This document shows positions 54,259 to 63,808 of a DNA stretch of 64,000 nucleotides, piece by piece. The stretch covers positions 4,706,001 through 4,770,000 of the forward strand of contig NC_013132.1 in the NCBI RefSeq assembly GCF_000024005.1, written 5' to 3'. Numbering within the stretch: the first letter of the stretch is position 1; each line of letters begins with the position of its first letter. Origin of the DNA: Chitinophaga pinensis DSM 2588. GTDB lineage: Bacteria > Bacteroidota > Bacteroidia > Chitinophagales > Chitinophagaceae. Made by a program: the position numbers and the translations under genes. The notes below the pieces were generated by a model, which searched no databases, was not told the origin of the DNA, and was given only the letters and a program-made list of their open reading frames with translations.

Positions 54259-54735
54259 ATGAGAAAGTTTTTCATCCTGGCGTTATGCCTGGCTGGTACT
54301 GCATCATTTGCGCAAAGCCGGAATGGTAAAACAGATGGACAACAGCTTGTGACAGCGAATAAGAATCCGAACACTACTGCCGACTATACAGCGATTACGG
54401 CGGTTATAGATGGATATGTAGAAGGGCTGCGTCTGGGAGATGTGGCGAAGTTAAAAAAGGCCTTTCATAAGGATGCGATCATGTATGGGTTTATGGGCGT
54501 CGGTACCTTGGAAGGAAGTGTCGATAATTTGTATGACTTCGTTGCGAAACATGGACCGGCTGCCGGTGTTACATCCTATATAAGTATCCTTCACAAGACA
54601 GCGAATACGGCAATGGTACTGGTGGAACTGGAGGGTGTTTCTTCTACGGAGAATTCTACGGACTATCTCTCCCTGATGTATAAGGAGGGGGAATGGAAGA
54701 TCATTTCGAAGGTTTTTCATCTCTGGAAAAAGTAA
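54259..54735 (+). CDS. Exported NTF2-like/lumazine-binding-like protein
   Basis: 158 residues. A signal peptide (MRKFFILALCLAGTASFAQS) is followed by an NTF2-like domain of the type annotated as nuclear transport factor 2 family or putative lumazine-binding: AITAVIDGYVEGLRLGDVAK, FHKDAIMYGFMGVGTLEGSV and EGEWKIISKVFHLW. Such small alpha+beta barrels bind diverse small molecules or have no enzyme role. It follows the ResB-CcsA gene by 11 nt, so it is likely the end of that operon, and is followed by a strong terminator. Confidence 0.8.
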   Translation: MRKFFILALCLAGTASFAQSRNGKTDGQQLVTANKNPNTTADYTAITAVIDGYVEGLRLGDVAKLKKAFHKDAIMYGFMGVGTLEGSVDNLYDFVAKHGPAAGVTSYISILHKTANTAMVLVELEGVSSTENSTDYLSLMYKEGEWKIISKVFHLWKK

Positions 54736-54744
54736 TGTTATGCA

Positions 54745-54778
54745 GGGGATAATTACCGAGGTAGTTATCCCCTTTTTT
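54745..54778 (+). terminator. Terminator of the cytochrome operon
   Basis: GGGGATAATTAC (54745-54756) pairs with GTAGTTATCCCC (54761-54772) with one wobble and a 4-nt loop, followed by TTTTTT. Confidence 0.9.
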
Positions 54779-54827
54779 AAATCTTTTCAAGGTGGAATCA
54801 GGTTTATAGTTAATCGCATATCTTCTT

Positions 54828-54862
54828 TTTGTCTCAATATTGTGACATATTTCCTACTTTTG
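54828..54862 (+). promoter_or_regulatory. TetR-gene promoter with overlapping palindromic operator
   Basis: A -7 box TACTTTTG (54855-54862) lies 4 nt before the ATG at 54867; TTTG (54828-54831) is a possible -33 box at a long 23-nt spacing. Between them, TGTCTCAATATTGTGACA (54830-54847) is palindromic at 16 of 18 positions, the typical form of a TetR operator, and would block the promoter when bound. Confidence 0.65.
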
Positions 54863-54866
54863 CGTC

Positions 54867-55421
54867 ATGGACACGAGGCAAAAGATAATAGATGCCGCCA
54901 TTGCCGTCTTGAATGAAGACTTTTCCGCGCCTGTGGACAGGATAGCAGAAAAGGCCGATTTAAGCCGCCGAACGCTGCATCGGTACTTTACAGACCGAAC
55001 AGACCTGATTGATGCTTGTCGGGAGGATATGATGCAAACCTGGCAAACAGCCATGTTACAAGCCTGTAATAGTACCCAGGATCCATTGATACAACTGGAG
55101 AGAATGCTGTATGCCGGTATAGATTGTGGGGTGCGATATATCTTCCTGCATAAATTATTAGCTCAGCTGAGTGAAAACAGGGTGACAAATACACCGCAAA
55201 GTGCTTCTTATGAGACGGCCCGGGATAACTGGTTTCAGTTGATTCCGGAATTACAGCGCCGGCAATTGATCAGTGAACATGTCAATGCAACCTGGATAAG
55301 GCTGTTATTTATACAGATGATTTCAGTCACCATGCAAGCGTATCAGTCCGGAGACATTGCACAGAATGATATTAAAAAACTAGCCTGGTATTCCTTCCGC
55401 AGGAGCATCGGCATGGAGTAG
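54867..55421 (+). CDS. TetR family transcriptional regulator
   Basis: 184 residues. The N-terminal TetR DNA-binding domain is clear (TRQKIIDAAIAVLNEDFSAP, VDRIAEKADLSRRTLHRYFT); the C-terminal ligand domain is divergent, as expected. It lies 31 nt upstream of the esterase gene on the same strand and probably controls itself and that gene through the palindrome at 54830-54847. The start codon follows the -7 box closely, so the mRNA is probably leaderless. The inducer is unknown. Confidence 0.9.
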   Translation: MDTRQKIIDAAIAVLNEDFSAPVDRIAEKADLSRRTLHRYFTDRTDLIDACREDMMQTWQTAMLQACNSTQDPLIQLERMLYAGIDCGVRYIFLHKLLAQLSENRVTNTPQSASYETARDNWFQLIPELQRRQLISEHVNATWIRLLFIQMISVTMQAYQSGDIAQNDIKKLAWYSFRRSIGME

Positions 55422-55452
55422 ACGGGATATCAACAATAACATATTATTACAG

Positions 55453-56295
55453 ATGATAGCATCTTTTTTATTGATCGGACAATCGAATATGGCCGGACGT
55501 GGTTATAGTCAGGAGGTACCAGCTATTATTAATGAGGGTATCAAAGTGCTCCGGAATGGACGGTGGCAGCTGATGTCAGAGCCTATCCATAATGACCGGT
55601 CCAGTGCCGGAATAGGTCTGGCGGGTAGTTTTGGCGCTGCCTGGCGTATGGATCATCCAGATGTGGAAATCGGTTTTATACCTTGTGCGGACGGCGGCAC
55701 CAGTCTGGATGACTGGTCAGTTGGCGGTCCGCTGTTTGATCATGCATTATCGCAGGCGAAGCTGGCACAGCGTAGCAGTACTTTGGCAGGCATACTATGG
55801 CACCAGGGCGAAAGTGATTGTTTCCCTGAAAAGGCGGCGGAGTATGAGCGTAAGCTGAAGGTAATTATAGATACTTTACGACAGGAATTGCGTGCTGCTG
55901 ACGTGCCCCTTATTGTTGGCGGATTGGGCGATTTCCTGACCAGTGGTATGTATGGAAAGTATTTTGGAGCTTATCCGCTGGTTAATGAGGCATTGTTACA
56001 CTATACACAGACAGCACCGCTTTCTTATTTTGCGACAGCAGAAGGGTTAACCAGTAATCCGGATGGATTACATTTCAATGCTACATCCTTACGTATACTG
56101 GGGGTAAGGTATTATGCCGCCTTCCGCAGGCGGGCATCTGTTACAAGTCCTTTAGCGGAAGAAAGTAAGATCCTGGAAGATATTTATAACAGGGCTCATA
56201 CGCGTAAGGAGCGGCTCTTTCAACTGGAGCATCGTTTTGCGACGGGGAAGATAGATGTAGCGCAGTTTCAGCATGAGTCGAGTAGTATACAATAG
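55453..56295 (+). CDS. SGNH-type sialate O-acetylesterase-like esterase
   Basis: 280 residues without a signal peptide, so probably cytoplasmic. SGNH/SASA motifs: block I FLLIGQSNMAGRG with the catalytic Ser, ADGGTSLDDWS, ILWHQGESD, block III GGLGDFL, and the catalytic Asp-His in PDGLHFNA. This family removes acetyl groups from sialic acid or other acetylated sugars. A short helical tail (about 235-280) is extra. It follows the TetR gene by 31 nt and is likely under its control. Confidence 0.87.
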   Translation: MIASFLLIGQSNMAGRGYSQEVPAIINEGIKVLRNGRWQLMSEPIHNDRSSAGIGLAGSFGAAWRMDHPDVEIGFIPCADGGTSLDDWSVGGPLFDHALSQAKLAQRSSTLAGILWHQGESDCFPEKAAEYERKLKVIIDTLRQELRAADVPLIVGGLGDFLTSGMYGKYFGAYPLVNEALLHYTQTAPLSYFATAEGLTSNPDGLHFNATSLRILGVRYYAAFRRRASVTSPLAEESKILEDIYNRAHTRKERLFQLEHRFATGKIDVAQFQHESSSIQ

Positions 56296-56380
56296 TGTTT
56301 AGCGGGATGATATTGTCTGTATATTAGACAAGTGCTTGCTCATTTGTGAGAAAATTTTATCAGAGAAAATTAAAACTCTT

Positions 56381-56411
56381 TTTGGAAGTTTGATTTTTTT
56401 TCGCACATTTG
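56381..56411 (+). promoter_or_regulatory. Promoter of the second tRNA-Arg gene
   Basis: TTTG (56381-56384), 19-nt spacer, CACATTTG (56404-56411), one mismatch to TAnnTTTG. The GCAATCCCAA stretch downstream also matches the leader of tRNA copy 1. Confidence 0.65.
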
Positions 56412-56429
56412 CAATCCCAAAACGGGAAT

Positions 56430-56503
56430 GGCTTCGTAGCTCAACTGAATAGAGCATCTGACTACGGATCAGAAGGTTTCTGGTTTGAATCCAGACGAGG
56501 TCA
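56430..56503 (+). tRNA. tRNA-Arg (anticodon ACG), copy 2
   Basis: Identical over all 74 nt to the copy at 42367-42440, same cloverleaf, anticodon ACG at 56464-56466, no encoded CCA. Flanking promoter spacers partly match but the downstream terminators are unrelated. Confidence 0.95.
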
Positions 56504-56533
56504 CAGCATTCCTCCCAGGTGGGAGAAGATAGT

Positions 56534-56567
56534 AAAAGCCGGAGACTAACACTCCGGCTTTTGCTTG
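56534..56567 (+). terminator. Terminator after tRNA-Arg copy 2
   Basis: AAAAGCCGGAG (56534-56544) pairs with CTCCGGCTTTT (56552-56562), 7-nt loop, followed by TGCTTG. It may also serve the convergent aldo/keto reductase gene. Confidence 0.75.
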
Positions 56568-56586
56568 TCCGCTATTTTGGAAGTTT

Positions 56587-57390
56587 TTAAACATGATAGA
56601 TTAGTCCACGACCATTATCCAGCGATTTGATAGTTGTCATATCTTCGGAAGATAACTCAAAATCAAATACATTGAAATTTTCAGTTATCCTTTTCACATT
56701 TGCTGATTTCGGAATAGCCACGACTTCTTTTTGAATTAACCATCGCAGCACCAGCTGGGCAATGCTCTTATTATATTTGTCTGAAAGCGCTTTTAAAAGT
56801 TCATTATTAAAAAGATTTTTTTTGCCCTGAGCAAAGGGAGCCCATGACTCCAGCTGGATGCCTTGTGCTTTCAACGCCTGCTGCATTTCTGCTCTTTGGG
56901 AAAACGGGTGTGTCTCCACTTGATTGACTGCTGGTACTACACGATGTTGCTTAATTAAATTTTGAACCTCTTTTATATTGAAATTACTGACACCTATAGC
57001 CCTTACTTTACCTTCTTTATATAATTCTTCCATTGCTGTCCAGGAGGAATTTATATCTCCCTGGGGGAGATGAATCAAGTAGAGATCAATATAGTCAAGT
57101 CCCAAATTCTTTAGCGATGCCTCAGCGGCGTGTTTTGCATTTTTATACCCGGTATTAGTTGGCAGAAATTTAGTGGTCACGAAGATTTCTTCCCGTTGGA
57201 CGTTACTTTTTTTTATCGCGCTGCCTACTGATTCCTCATTATAGTATGCAGCAGCTGTGTCGATCAGTCTGTAGCCAATATTCAAAGCATGTAGTACAGC
57301 CTGTTCACACATTGAACCGTCCCGAAGCAAGTAAGTGCCAAAACCAAGCAGCGGCATTTTTATGCCGTTATTTAATATTATGTTCATCAT
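56587..57390 (-). CDS. Aldo/keto reductase (AKR5-like)
   Basis: 267 residues, (beta/alpha)8 NADPH-dependent reductase. Catalytic residues: Asp in RLIDTAAAYYNEE with the Tyr just after, Lys in VTTKFLP, His in LYLIHLP. AIGVSNFN and VVAIPKSANVKRITENFNVF (NADPH 2'-phosphate site) are conserved. This resembles 2,5-diketogluconate reductase-type enzymes, which reduce aldehydes and ketones broadly. It is 20 nt downstream of another aldo/keto reductase gene, with an AraC regulator gene divergent further on. Confidence 0.92.
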   Translation of the reverse strand: MMNIILNNGIKMPLLGFGTYLLRDGSMCEQAVLHALNIGYRLIDTAAAYYNEESVGSAIKKSNVQREEIFVTTKFLPTNTGYKNAKHAAEASLKNLGLDYIDLYLIHLPQGDINSSWTAMEELYKEGKVRAIGVSNFNIKEVQNLIKQHRVVPAVNQVETHPFSQRAEMQQALKAQGIQLESWAPFAQGKKNLFNNELLKALSDKYNKSIAQLVLRWLIQKEVVAIPKSANVKRITENFNVFDFELSSEDMTTIKSLDNGRGLIYHV

Positions 57391-57410
57391 TTTATAACTG
57401 TGTAGGCTGT

Positions 57411-58460
<1,050 letters not shown>

Positions 58461-58516
58461 TCATACCAATATTACTGGTTGGGAAGACCGGTATAAAAAG
58501 GGATTGCCGGAACCTA

Positions 58517-58524
58517 TAATTTTG
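58517..58524 (+). promoter_or_regulatory. Possible -7 element of the AraC gene
   Basis: TAATTTTG matches TAnnTTTG, 21 nt before the start codon at 58545. No convincing -33 box is seen. Confidence 0.45.
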
Positions 58525-58544
58525 TAGCTATAAAAGAATCTGGT

Positions 58545-59441
58545 ATGGAAGAGATCGTTAAAATTGGCAGCGTCGCGCAATACAATGCCATGCGAGGTGT
58601 AACTACCAAACATCCCCTGATTACGGTGATTGACCTCTCGATTGCGCAACCGATGCCCGCCAGGTCATTTAACTTTGGTTTGTATGCAGTGGGGCTGAAA
58701 GAAATAAACTGTGGCCAGTTGCGCTATGGAAGAAAGCACTATGACTACCAGGAAGGAAGTCTGATATTTGTAGCGCCAGGACAGGTTGTGGGTGTGGAAC
58801 GCGGCGTTGAACCATTTGCCATGAAAGGATGGGTATTGCTCTTCCATCCCGACCTGATAAACGGCACGCCATTGGGCAAACACATGCAGGATTATTCTTT
58901 CTTTTCGTATGATGTCAATGAAGCGCTTCATCTGTCGGATAAAGAGAAAAGTATTGTGATTGATTGCTTCTCAAAAATCGAGTATGAACTCGATCAAAAT
59001 ATAGACAAGCATAGTAAAGGACTGATTGCATCCAACATCGAGTTACTGCTCAATTATTGCAACCGTTTTTATGACCGGCAGTTCATTACGCGCGACAATG
59101 CAAACAAAGGCATCCTGGAACGGTTTGAACACTTATTGAAAGACTATTTTTCATCTGATAAACCGCAGCACGAAGGTTTACCTTCCGTGGCTTATTGTGC
59201 CGAAGCGCTACATTTATCCCCCAATTATTTTGGTGATCTGGTGAAGAAAGAAACCGGCAGATCTGCGCAGGAGTACATTCAATCAAAAGTGATAGATGTG
59301 GCGAAAGAGAGAGTGTTTGATCTGAATAAATCTGTAAGTGAAATTGCGTACGAATTAGGCTTTAAATATCCGCAGCATTTCACCCGTTTATTTAAACAAA
59401 AAGTAGGCATTACGCCGAATGACTATCGGATGATGAATTAA
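58545..59441 (+). CDS. AraC family transcriptional regulator
   Basis: 298 residues. The N-terminal cupin-type domain (FNFGLYAVGLKEINCGQLRY, GSLIFVAPGQVVGVER) is followed by two helix-turn-helix units in the C-terminus (SVAYCAEALHLSPNYFGDLV and SVSEIAYELGFKYPQHFTRL), ending in the usual FKQKVGITPNDYRMMN. Divergent from the two aldo/keto reductases with a 150-nt gap, an arrangement typical of local control of reductases induced by reactive aldehydes. The ligand is unknown. Confidence 0.92.
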   Translation: MEEIVKIGSVAQYNAMRGVTTKHPLITVIDLSIAQPMPARSFNFGLYAVGLKEINCGQLRYGRKHYDYQEGSLIFVAPGQVVGVERGVEPFAMKGWVLLFHPDLINGTPLGKHMQDYSFFSYDVNEALHLSDKEKSIVIDCFSKIEYELDQNIDKHSKGLIASNIELLLNYCNRFYDRQFITRDNANKGILERFEHLLKDYFSSDKPQHEGLPSVAYCAEALHLSPNYFGDLVKKETGRSAQEYIQSKVIDVAKERVFDLNKSVSEIAYELGFKYPQHFTRLFKQKVGITPNDYRMMN

Positions 59442-59571
59442 ATGCACACATTGGAAATTTCATCTTCAGGAAGTTTGAACTAGCTTAGCTAACTATTTAA
59501 GGTCTTCGGGAATTATCCCCATCATTGCTGTTATTGTGCTACCTTAGTTACAAGTATAAACCCCACTCACC

Positions 59572-60780
59572 ATGAAAAGCACAGCATGGGACCAACAACA
59601 ATTACCCCAACCAGCAGGTTTTGCCGGAGCTATCCGCACCATTGCCGAACGTATTACAGAACCTGTCATTCGCATAGCTGCCATACAGGGTGCATTTATT
59701 CCGGGCGTAGGTACTGCACTGGACAAGCTTAAAGAAGCATTTGGCGTCAACCTGGCTGTATCTATTCCCTCTTTTCCACTGAGTTTGTCTCCTTTGGATG
59801 GTACACCACCGCCACTCACTGCGCGTGATGGAAAAAGACCTGTGTTTATAGATGGTATGAAGGTCTCCTTTACCATTAGTCATAATCGCAAGGGGAATGA
59901 GCAGCTGGTGCTGGAGCATGTTGATATTTGCCTGTTAGATGTACAAAAGGGGATTGATCCTTTTTTTGAATTCCAGGCCAATGTTAATGCCATTATCGGG
60001 GCTGGCATGTTGAACAAAGAAGTGCTGTCATCCGGACCAGTAGTGTGTTCTTCCACGCATCAGCACCCAGGCATGCGGCGACTGAGGAGAATGCCCGTCC
60101 GCTGCCTGATCATAACCTGCTTAATACCTTAAAATACCTTCGTCTGAAAGACGGGGCCGAACTCGCAGATAAGTGGGGAATACGGGATGGTATATTCTTC
60201 GCTGCCTGTACGAGTCGTTACCACGCTGATCCGGAGTGGATACTGACATTGCCGGTAGAAGAATTAAAATGGTTATGTGCGGAGTTTGACATGGTATTGT
60301 TATCGGACAGGGTGACGCATCACTGGACAAATCTGAATACTTATGTACATGTGCCTGGTCGCGTACATTTCCTGGATCTGTGGCCCGATGATTTTTTCTT
60401 ACTACCGGGTAGGAATGCGTTGGGAATAGCAGCGCAGCTTGATAAAGGTCTTTATATATCAGATAATGAGTTTCCAAAGTATTGGTCGGGATTACGAGTT
60501 TTGATATGCCACAGGTTTTTCCTCAACTGATCGAACGCTTTCCGCATGAGGCGACGAATGCATTATTGCATTACAGTATTGGGGTATGCGCGACTGGGTC
60601 TGGAGAAAACTGAGGTATATCTGGATGCGCAGCAAAAGCAGCTGGAGGCATTGCATGTACAGGATATCCAAAGCCGGCAATTAATGCCTGGTCGAATATG
60701 TATTGGCCATGTCGTTTGTCGACCCTGAGCTGCCGTTGATCGATAAAGTGCGTAAAATATCGGCGGATGCATATATTTGA
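59572..60780 (+). pseudogene. Frameshifted remnant of an unrecognised ~400-residue protein
   Basis: Coding-like sequence runs through at least five segments in three frames: from ATG 59572 to about 60070 (MKSTAWDQQQLPQPAGFAGA...), then another frame (ATEENARPLPDHNLLNTLKY ... FPKYWSG), then a third frame from about 60490 (DMPQVFPQLIERFPHEATNA), back to the second (LEKTEVYLDAQQKQLEALHV), then the first again (MSFVDPELPLIDKVRK) to a stop at 60778-60780. Each switch drops out of sense with a nearby stop. The next gene begins 17 nt after this end. So the original gene held about 400 codons and has decayed by several small indels, unless the assembly is wrong here. The protein family is not recognised; no signal peptide is seen. 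Confidence 0.7.
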
Positions 60781-60797
60781 TAGTAATATTCCAGGTA

Positions 60798-61853
60798 ATG
60801 AAGGCAAAATATCTCCCGCACTTACTTTTTTGGATTGTTAACATTGCTTTGATCACCCTGATATTTGGTGCTCAATTGCATGGACATTACCTGATTGCTT
60901 TGCCGGCAGTACTGATGGTGGTTCCTGTACACGCGTTTTATTTCTATGGATTGTCCTATTACATTATTCCCCGATATTTTTTTCGGCACCAGTTTGTCCG
61001 CTTATTCTTTGCATGTCTGATTTGTACGGTACTTGCGACCTTATTGTTCCGCGCGGTAGACATCCTTTTTGTGGATCCATTTTTTCAAGCAGTGAGTGAT
61101 AATCCGGCGAACGATTTCAGGTGGCATGTTGCGCAGGGAAGGTTTATAGACAGGCTTTTTCAACCGGCGGACATAGCATCTGCGTTTATCGGTAGCAATT
61201 CGGTGGTCTGGATAGGCGTGTCGATTAAGTTTATTAAAATGTGGTATGAGAAGCGGGATGCAGCTACCCAGGCAGAGTTGAATTTTCTCAAAAGCCAGAT
61301 ACATCCGCATTTTCTGTTTAATACGCTCAATAATCTCTATGCATTGTCGCTGACTCAATCTGCACAAACGCCGGATGTGATATTGGGTTTATCTAAGATC
61401 CTCCGTTATATGCTATATGAATGCAATACGGCATTGGTATCGTTGCGGAAAGATATTGAGATACTCAATAGTTATATTGCGTTAGAAAAGATCCGGTATG
61501 AAGAAAGGTTGGAACTTAATGTTAACGTACATCTGGATGATGGCATGCAACAAATAGCTCCGTTATTATTACTGCCACTGGTGGAAAATGCTTTCAAGCA
61601 TGGCGTGAGCGAGACGGAAGAGTGTCCCTGGATTAATATTGAATTAAAGACGAAGGGGGATAAGCTGACTTTCAATGTATCCAACAGTAAACCGGAGACA
61701 GCCCCGGAAAAACCTGCTATGCATTATTCGAAGATCGGGCTGGCCAATGTGCGTAAAAGGCTTGAACTGTTATATCCCGGACGCCATGTACTGCAGGCAT
61801 ATGATGAAGAAGATTGTTTTATTTCAATACTGGAAATTGAATTGACTGATTAA
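60798..61853 (+). CDS. LytS-type membrane sensor histidine kinase
   Basis: 351 residues from the ATG at 60798, preceded by AGG at a fitting distance. The N-terminal about 145 residues hold four membrane segments (LLFWIVNIALITLIFGAQ, LIALPAVLMVVPVHAFYFYG, LFFACLICTVLATLLF, and one near VWIGVSIKF). The His_kinase domain has the phospho-acceptor H171 in KSQIHPHFLFNTLNNLYALS and the ATPase part includes LLLLPLVENAFKHGV. It pairs with the LytTR regulator 13 nt downstream. Systems of this type often control envelope or virulence-type genes; the signal is unknown. Confidence 0.92.
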   Translation: MKAKYLPHLLFWIVNIALITLIFGAQLHGHYLIALPAVLMVVPVHAFYFYGLSYYIIPRYFFRHQFVRLFFACLICTVLATLLFRAVDILFVDPFFQAVSDNPANDFRWHVAQGRFIDRLFQPADIASAFIGSNSVVWIGVSIKFIKMWYEKRDAATQAELNFLKSQIHPHFLFNTLNNLYALSLTQSAQTPDVILGLSKILRYMLYECNTALVSLRKDIEILNSYIALEKIRYEERLELNVNVHLDDGMQQIAPLLLLPLVENAFKHGVSETEECPWINIELKTKGDKLTFNVSNSKPETAPEKPAMHYSKIGLANVRKRLELLYPGRHVLQAYDEEDCFISILEIELTD

Positions 61854-61866
61854 TGTATAAGCGACC

Positions 61867-62589
61867 ATGATGAAGATCAAAACACTTATCATTGATGACG
61901 AACCGCATGCCATAGAGATTATTCAGAAATATGCGGCTGAGTTCACGGAACTGGAGGTGATCGCCTGTTGTCATTCGGCTATACAGGCTTTTCGCGTTAT
62001 GCAGTCGGAGGCAGTCGACCTGATTTTCCTGGATGTAAAGATGCCGGGCATCAATGGGATTGATTTTATTAAAAGTCTGCCTAGTCCGCCGAAGGTAATT
62101 TTCACCACAGCTTACCAGGAGTTTGCTGTCGAGGGTTTTGATCTGAATGCGGTTGATTATTTATTAAAACCGATTCCGTTTGAACGGTTTTTTAAGGCGA
62201 TAGGGAAGGTGATCCATGTGTTTAAAGGGCCGGTTGTGGAAGAACGTAGAATAGCAGAGCCGTCTCCCGTTGACGTTTCACCCCATTATCTTTATCTGCG
62301 TATTGACCGAAGGGTCGTAAAGATAGATACCGATGATATTATGTGGATTGAAAGCTTAAAGGATTATGTGAAGGTGATACTGAAAGACCAGGTGCTTTCT
62401 GCAAAGCAAAAGATCAGCGTTATTGAAAAGTTGTTGCCTATGGATGGCTTTATGAGGATTCACCGGTCCTTTATAGTTCCGGTCAGTAAGATTGAAAGTT
62501 ATAGCGCCAGTTATGTAAAAGTGATGGGAAAAGAATTGCCTATCGGTCGTCATTATAAGGTGGATTGCCAGCAACGCCTCAAATTGTAG
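61867..62589 (+). CDS. LytTR family response regulator
   Basis: 240 residues. Receiver domain with acidic pair D10-D11, phospho-acceptor D56 in IFLDVKMPGING, Thr in FTTAYQEFAVEGF and Lys in YLLKPI. The C-terminal LytTR DNA-binding domain (about 140-240) shows YLYLRIDRRVVKIDTDDIMW, LKDYVKVIL and FMRIHRSFIVPVSKIESYSA. It is co-transcribed with the LytS-type kinase. No target site is evident in the window. Confidence 0.94.
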   Translation: MMKIKTLIIDDEPHAIEIIQKYAAEFTELEVIACCHSAIQAFRVMQSEAVDLIFLDVKMPGINGIDFIKSLPSPPKVIFTTAYQEFAVEGFDLNAVDYLLKPIPFERFFKAIGKVIHVFKGPVVEERRIAEPSPVDVSPHYLYLRIDRRVVKIDTDDIMWIESLKDYVKVILKDQVLSAKQKISVIEKLLPMDGFMRIHRSFIVPVSKIESYSASYVKVMGKELPIGRHYKVDCQQRLKL

Positions 62590-62651
62590 TTTTCTCTCTC
62601 CGTGTGAAATAATTGAATACTGTTAGACTATTTGAACGCGTTGTTCATCGA

Positions 62652-62690
62652 CACAAGCTGTCTTCTGTCGACAGAGTTTGTGTTTACCGG
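62652..62690 (+). terminator. Weak hairpin after the LytTR gene
   Basis: CACAA...CTGTC (62652-62662) can pair with GACAG...TTGTG (62670-62682) with bulges, followed by a short T run. It is a poor match to a rho-independent terminator. Confidence 0.3.
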
Positions 62691-62776
62691 TTTAGGTTAC
62701 GAAGTTTGCTTCCGACTTAAGAGTTGATAGCGAATATCAACTACCATTCAACCCCAAACAGGATAAATTAAATCGT

Positions 62777-63256
62777 ATGAACGACACAAATTCCCTTGAG
62801 CCGGTAACGGCTGCTGCTGTATATCGTGCATATAACGGCGGCTATTTCAAAACTTTGGTCTCTCCTGAACAGACTGGCGGCAGTTTCGCTTTGCTGGAGA
62901 TGGTTTTGCCACAGGGAGCGGAGCCGCCTGCTCATTTGCATGAAAAAGAAGATGAAACATTTTATGTACTGGATGGTACGGTTAGTTTTCGTATAGGTAG
63001 TAAGACGTATATCGCCGGACCGGGAGAAACCATTTTTGCGCCACGTCTGATTGCACATGAGTTCAGGATTACCAGTAGTCAGCTGCATTTCATTACACTG
63101 CTTACCCCTGGATCCTTCTGGGACTATTTTATGGAATTCAGCACGGCGGCGGACGCCGTGCCTGTTGTAAAAGCCCCTACGGAACTTCCCCCTGCGGATT
63201 TCCTGATGCACCTGATAAACCGGCTCAATAGCCAATACGGCGTAAAGTTGGTTTAG
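62777..63256 (+). CDS. Cupin domain protein
   Basis: 159 residues with one conserved cupin barrel. Motif 1 is PPAHLHEKEDETFYVLDGTV (with two His, one Glu for metal) and motif 2 is GPGETIFAPRLIAHEFRI with the last His. This metal-binding pattern occurs in dioxygenases, isomerases and non-enzymatic binders; the family lacks more precise clues. There is no signal peptide. It stands alone with a good terminator downstream. Confidence 0.85.
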   Translation: MNDTNSLEPVTAAAVYRAYNGGYFKTLVSPEQTGGSFALLEMVLPQGAEPPAHLHEKEDETFYVLDGTVSFRIGSKTYIAGPGETIFAPRLIAHEFRITSSQLHFITLLTPGSFWDYFMEFSTAADAVPVVKAPTELPPADFLMHLINRLNSQYGVKLV

Positions 63257-63336
63257 AGAGCCTGCTATGCCGACCACCACATTAATGAATTTCTTGAAGG
63301 CCTTTTCATTCACGAACCCCAGAAGCAAGTTGTATA

Positions 63337-63369
63337 GCCTCTCCCGCGTAAAGCGGGGGAGGCTTTTGT
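63337..63369 (+). terminator. Terminator after the cupin gene
   Basis: GCCTCTCCCGC (63337-63347) pairs with GCGGGGGAGGC (63353-63363) with one wobble and a 5-nt loop, followed by TTTTG. Confidence 0.85.
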
Positions 63370-63394
63370 AAAGATTCAGGAGAGATGAAAGTGC

Positions 63395-63772
63395 TTAGCA
63401 ATACCCTAAATCTTCCCAGGGACCATCAGGCCAGATACCAAATCCGCGTGGCGTATCTCCCTGCGTCCAGTTTCTTGCACGGAATAGTTTTCCATTGTAT
63501 TTCACATAACTACCACCTGCATAAGCAGTTGCTGAGACCCATTCGGACGCAGTGTCGCAGGGGCCGATATCAGTTTTGGGAGAAAGTAAATTAAAGCCGC
63601 TATAATAGGTCTGCCAGGAGATCCATTCGGGCGTTTTGTTATTAAGTGCGTTGACCGGACTAGTGGTGTGATAGGCTTCTATCGGTTTACTTTCGGGTGA
63701 TACTGTAAAGCTGTGTGGCGAGAATAGTGATGTAGCAATCGCATATGCGATAATTGGCATTTTGAGGGGCAT
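63395..63772 (-). CDS. Small secreted protein with a chitin-binding type-3 (CBM5/12)-like domain
   Basis: 125 residues from the ATG at 63772 (a GTG would extend it upstream). The N-terminus is a possible signal peptide (MPIIAYAIATSLFSPHSF). The last about 50 residues (ASEWVSATAYAGGSYVKYNG, KLFRARNWTQGDTP, WEDLGYC) match the CBM5/12 pattern of bacterial chitinases: aromatic residues W/Y/W, GD-P and a final W-x-x-LGxC. No catalytic domain is attached. It may be a chitin-sensing or adhesive protein, or a fragment of a larger chitinase. A free-standing member suits a chitin-degrading genus. Confidence 0.7.
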   Translation of the reverse strand: MPLKMPIIAYAIATSLFSPHSFTVSPESKPIEAYHTTSPVNALNNKTPEWISWQTYYSGFNLLSPKTDIGPCDTASEWVSATAYAGGSYVKYNGKLFRARNWTQGDTPRGFGIWPDGPWEDLGYC

Positions 63773-63808
63773 GGCAAGAGGATTTTTAATGAAGATACAG
63801 CTATCCAC

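Noticed and set aside
42367..56503. Prophage or integrative element between the two tRNA-Arg copies
   Set aside because: No integrase, phage gene or truncated attachment copy is visible; both tRNAs are complete with their own promoters.
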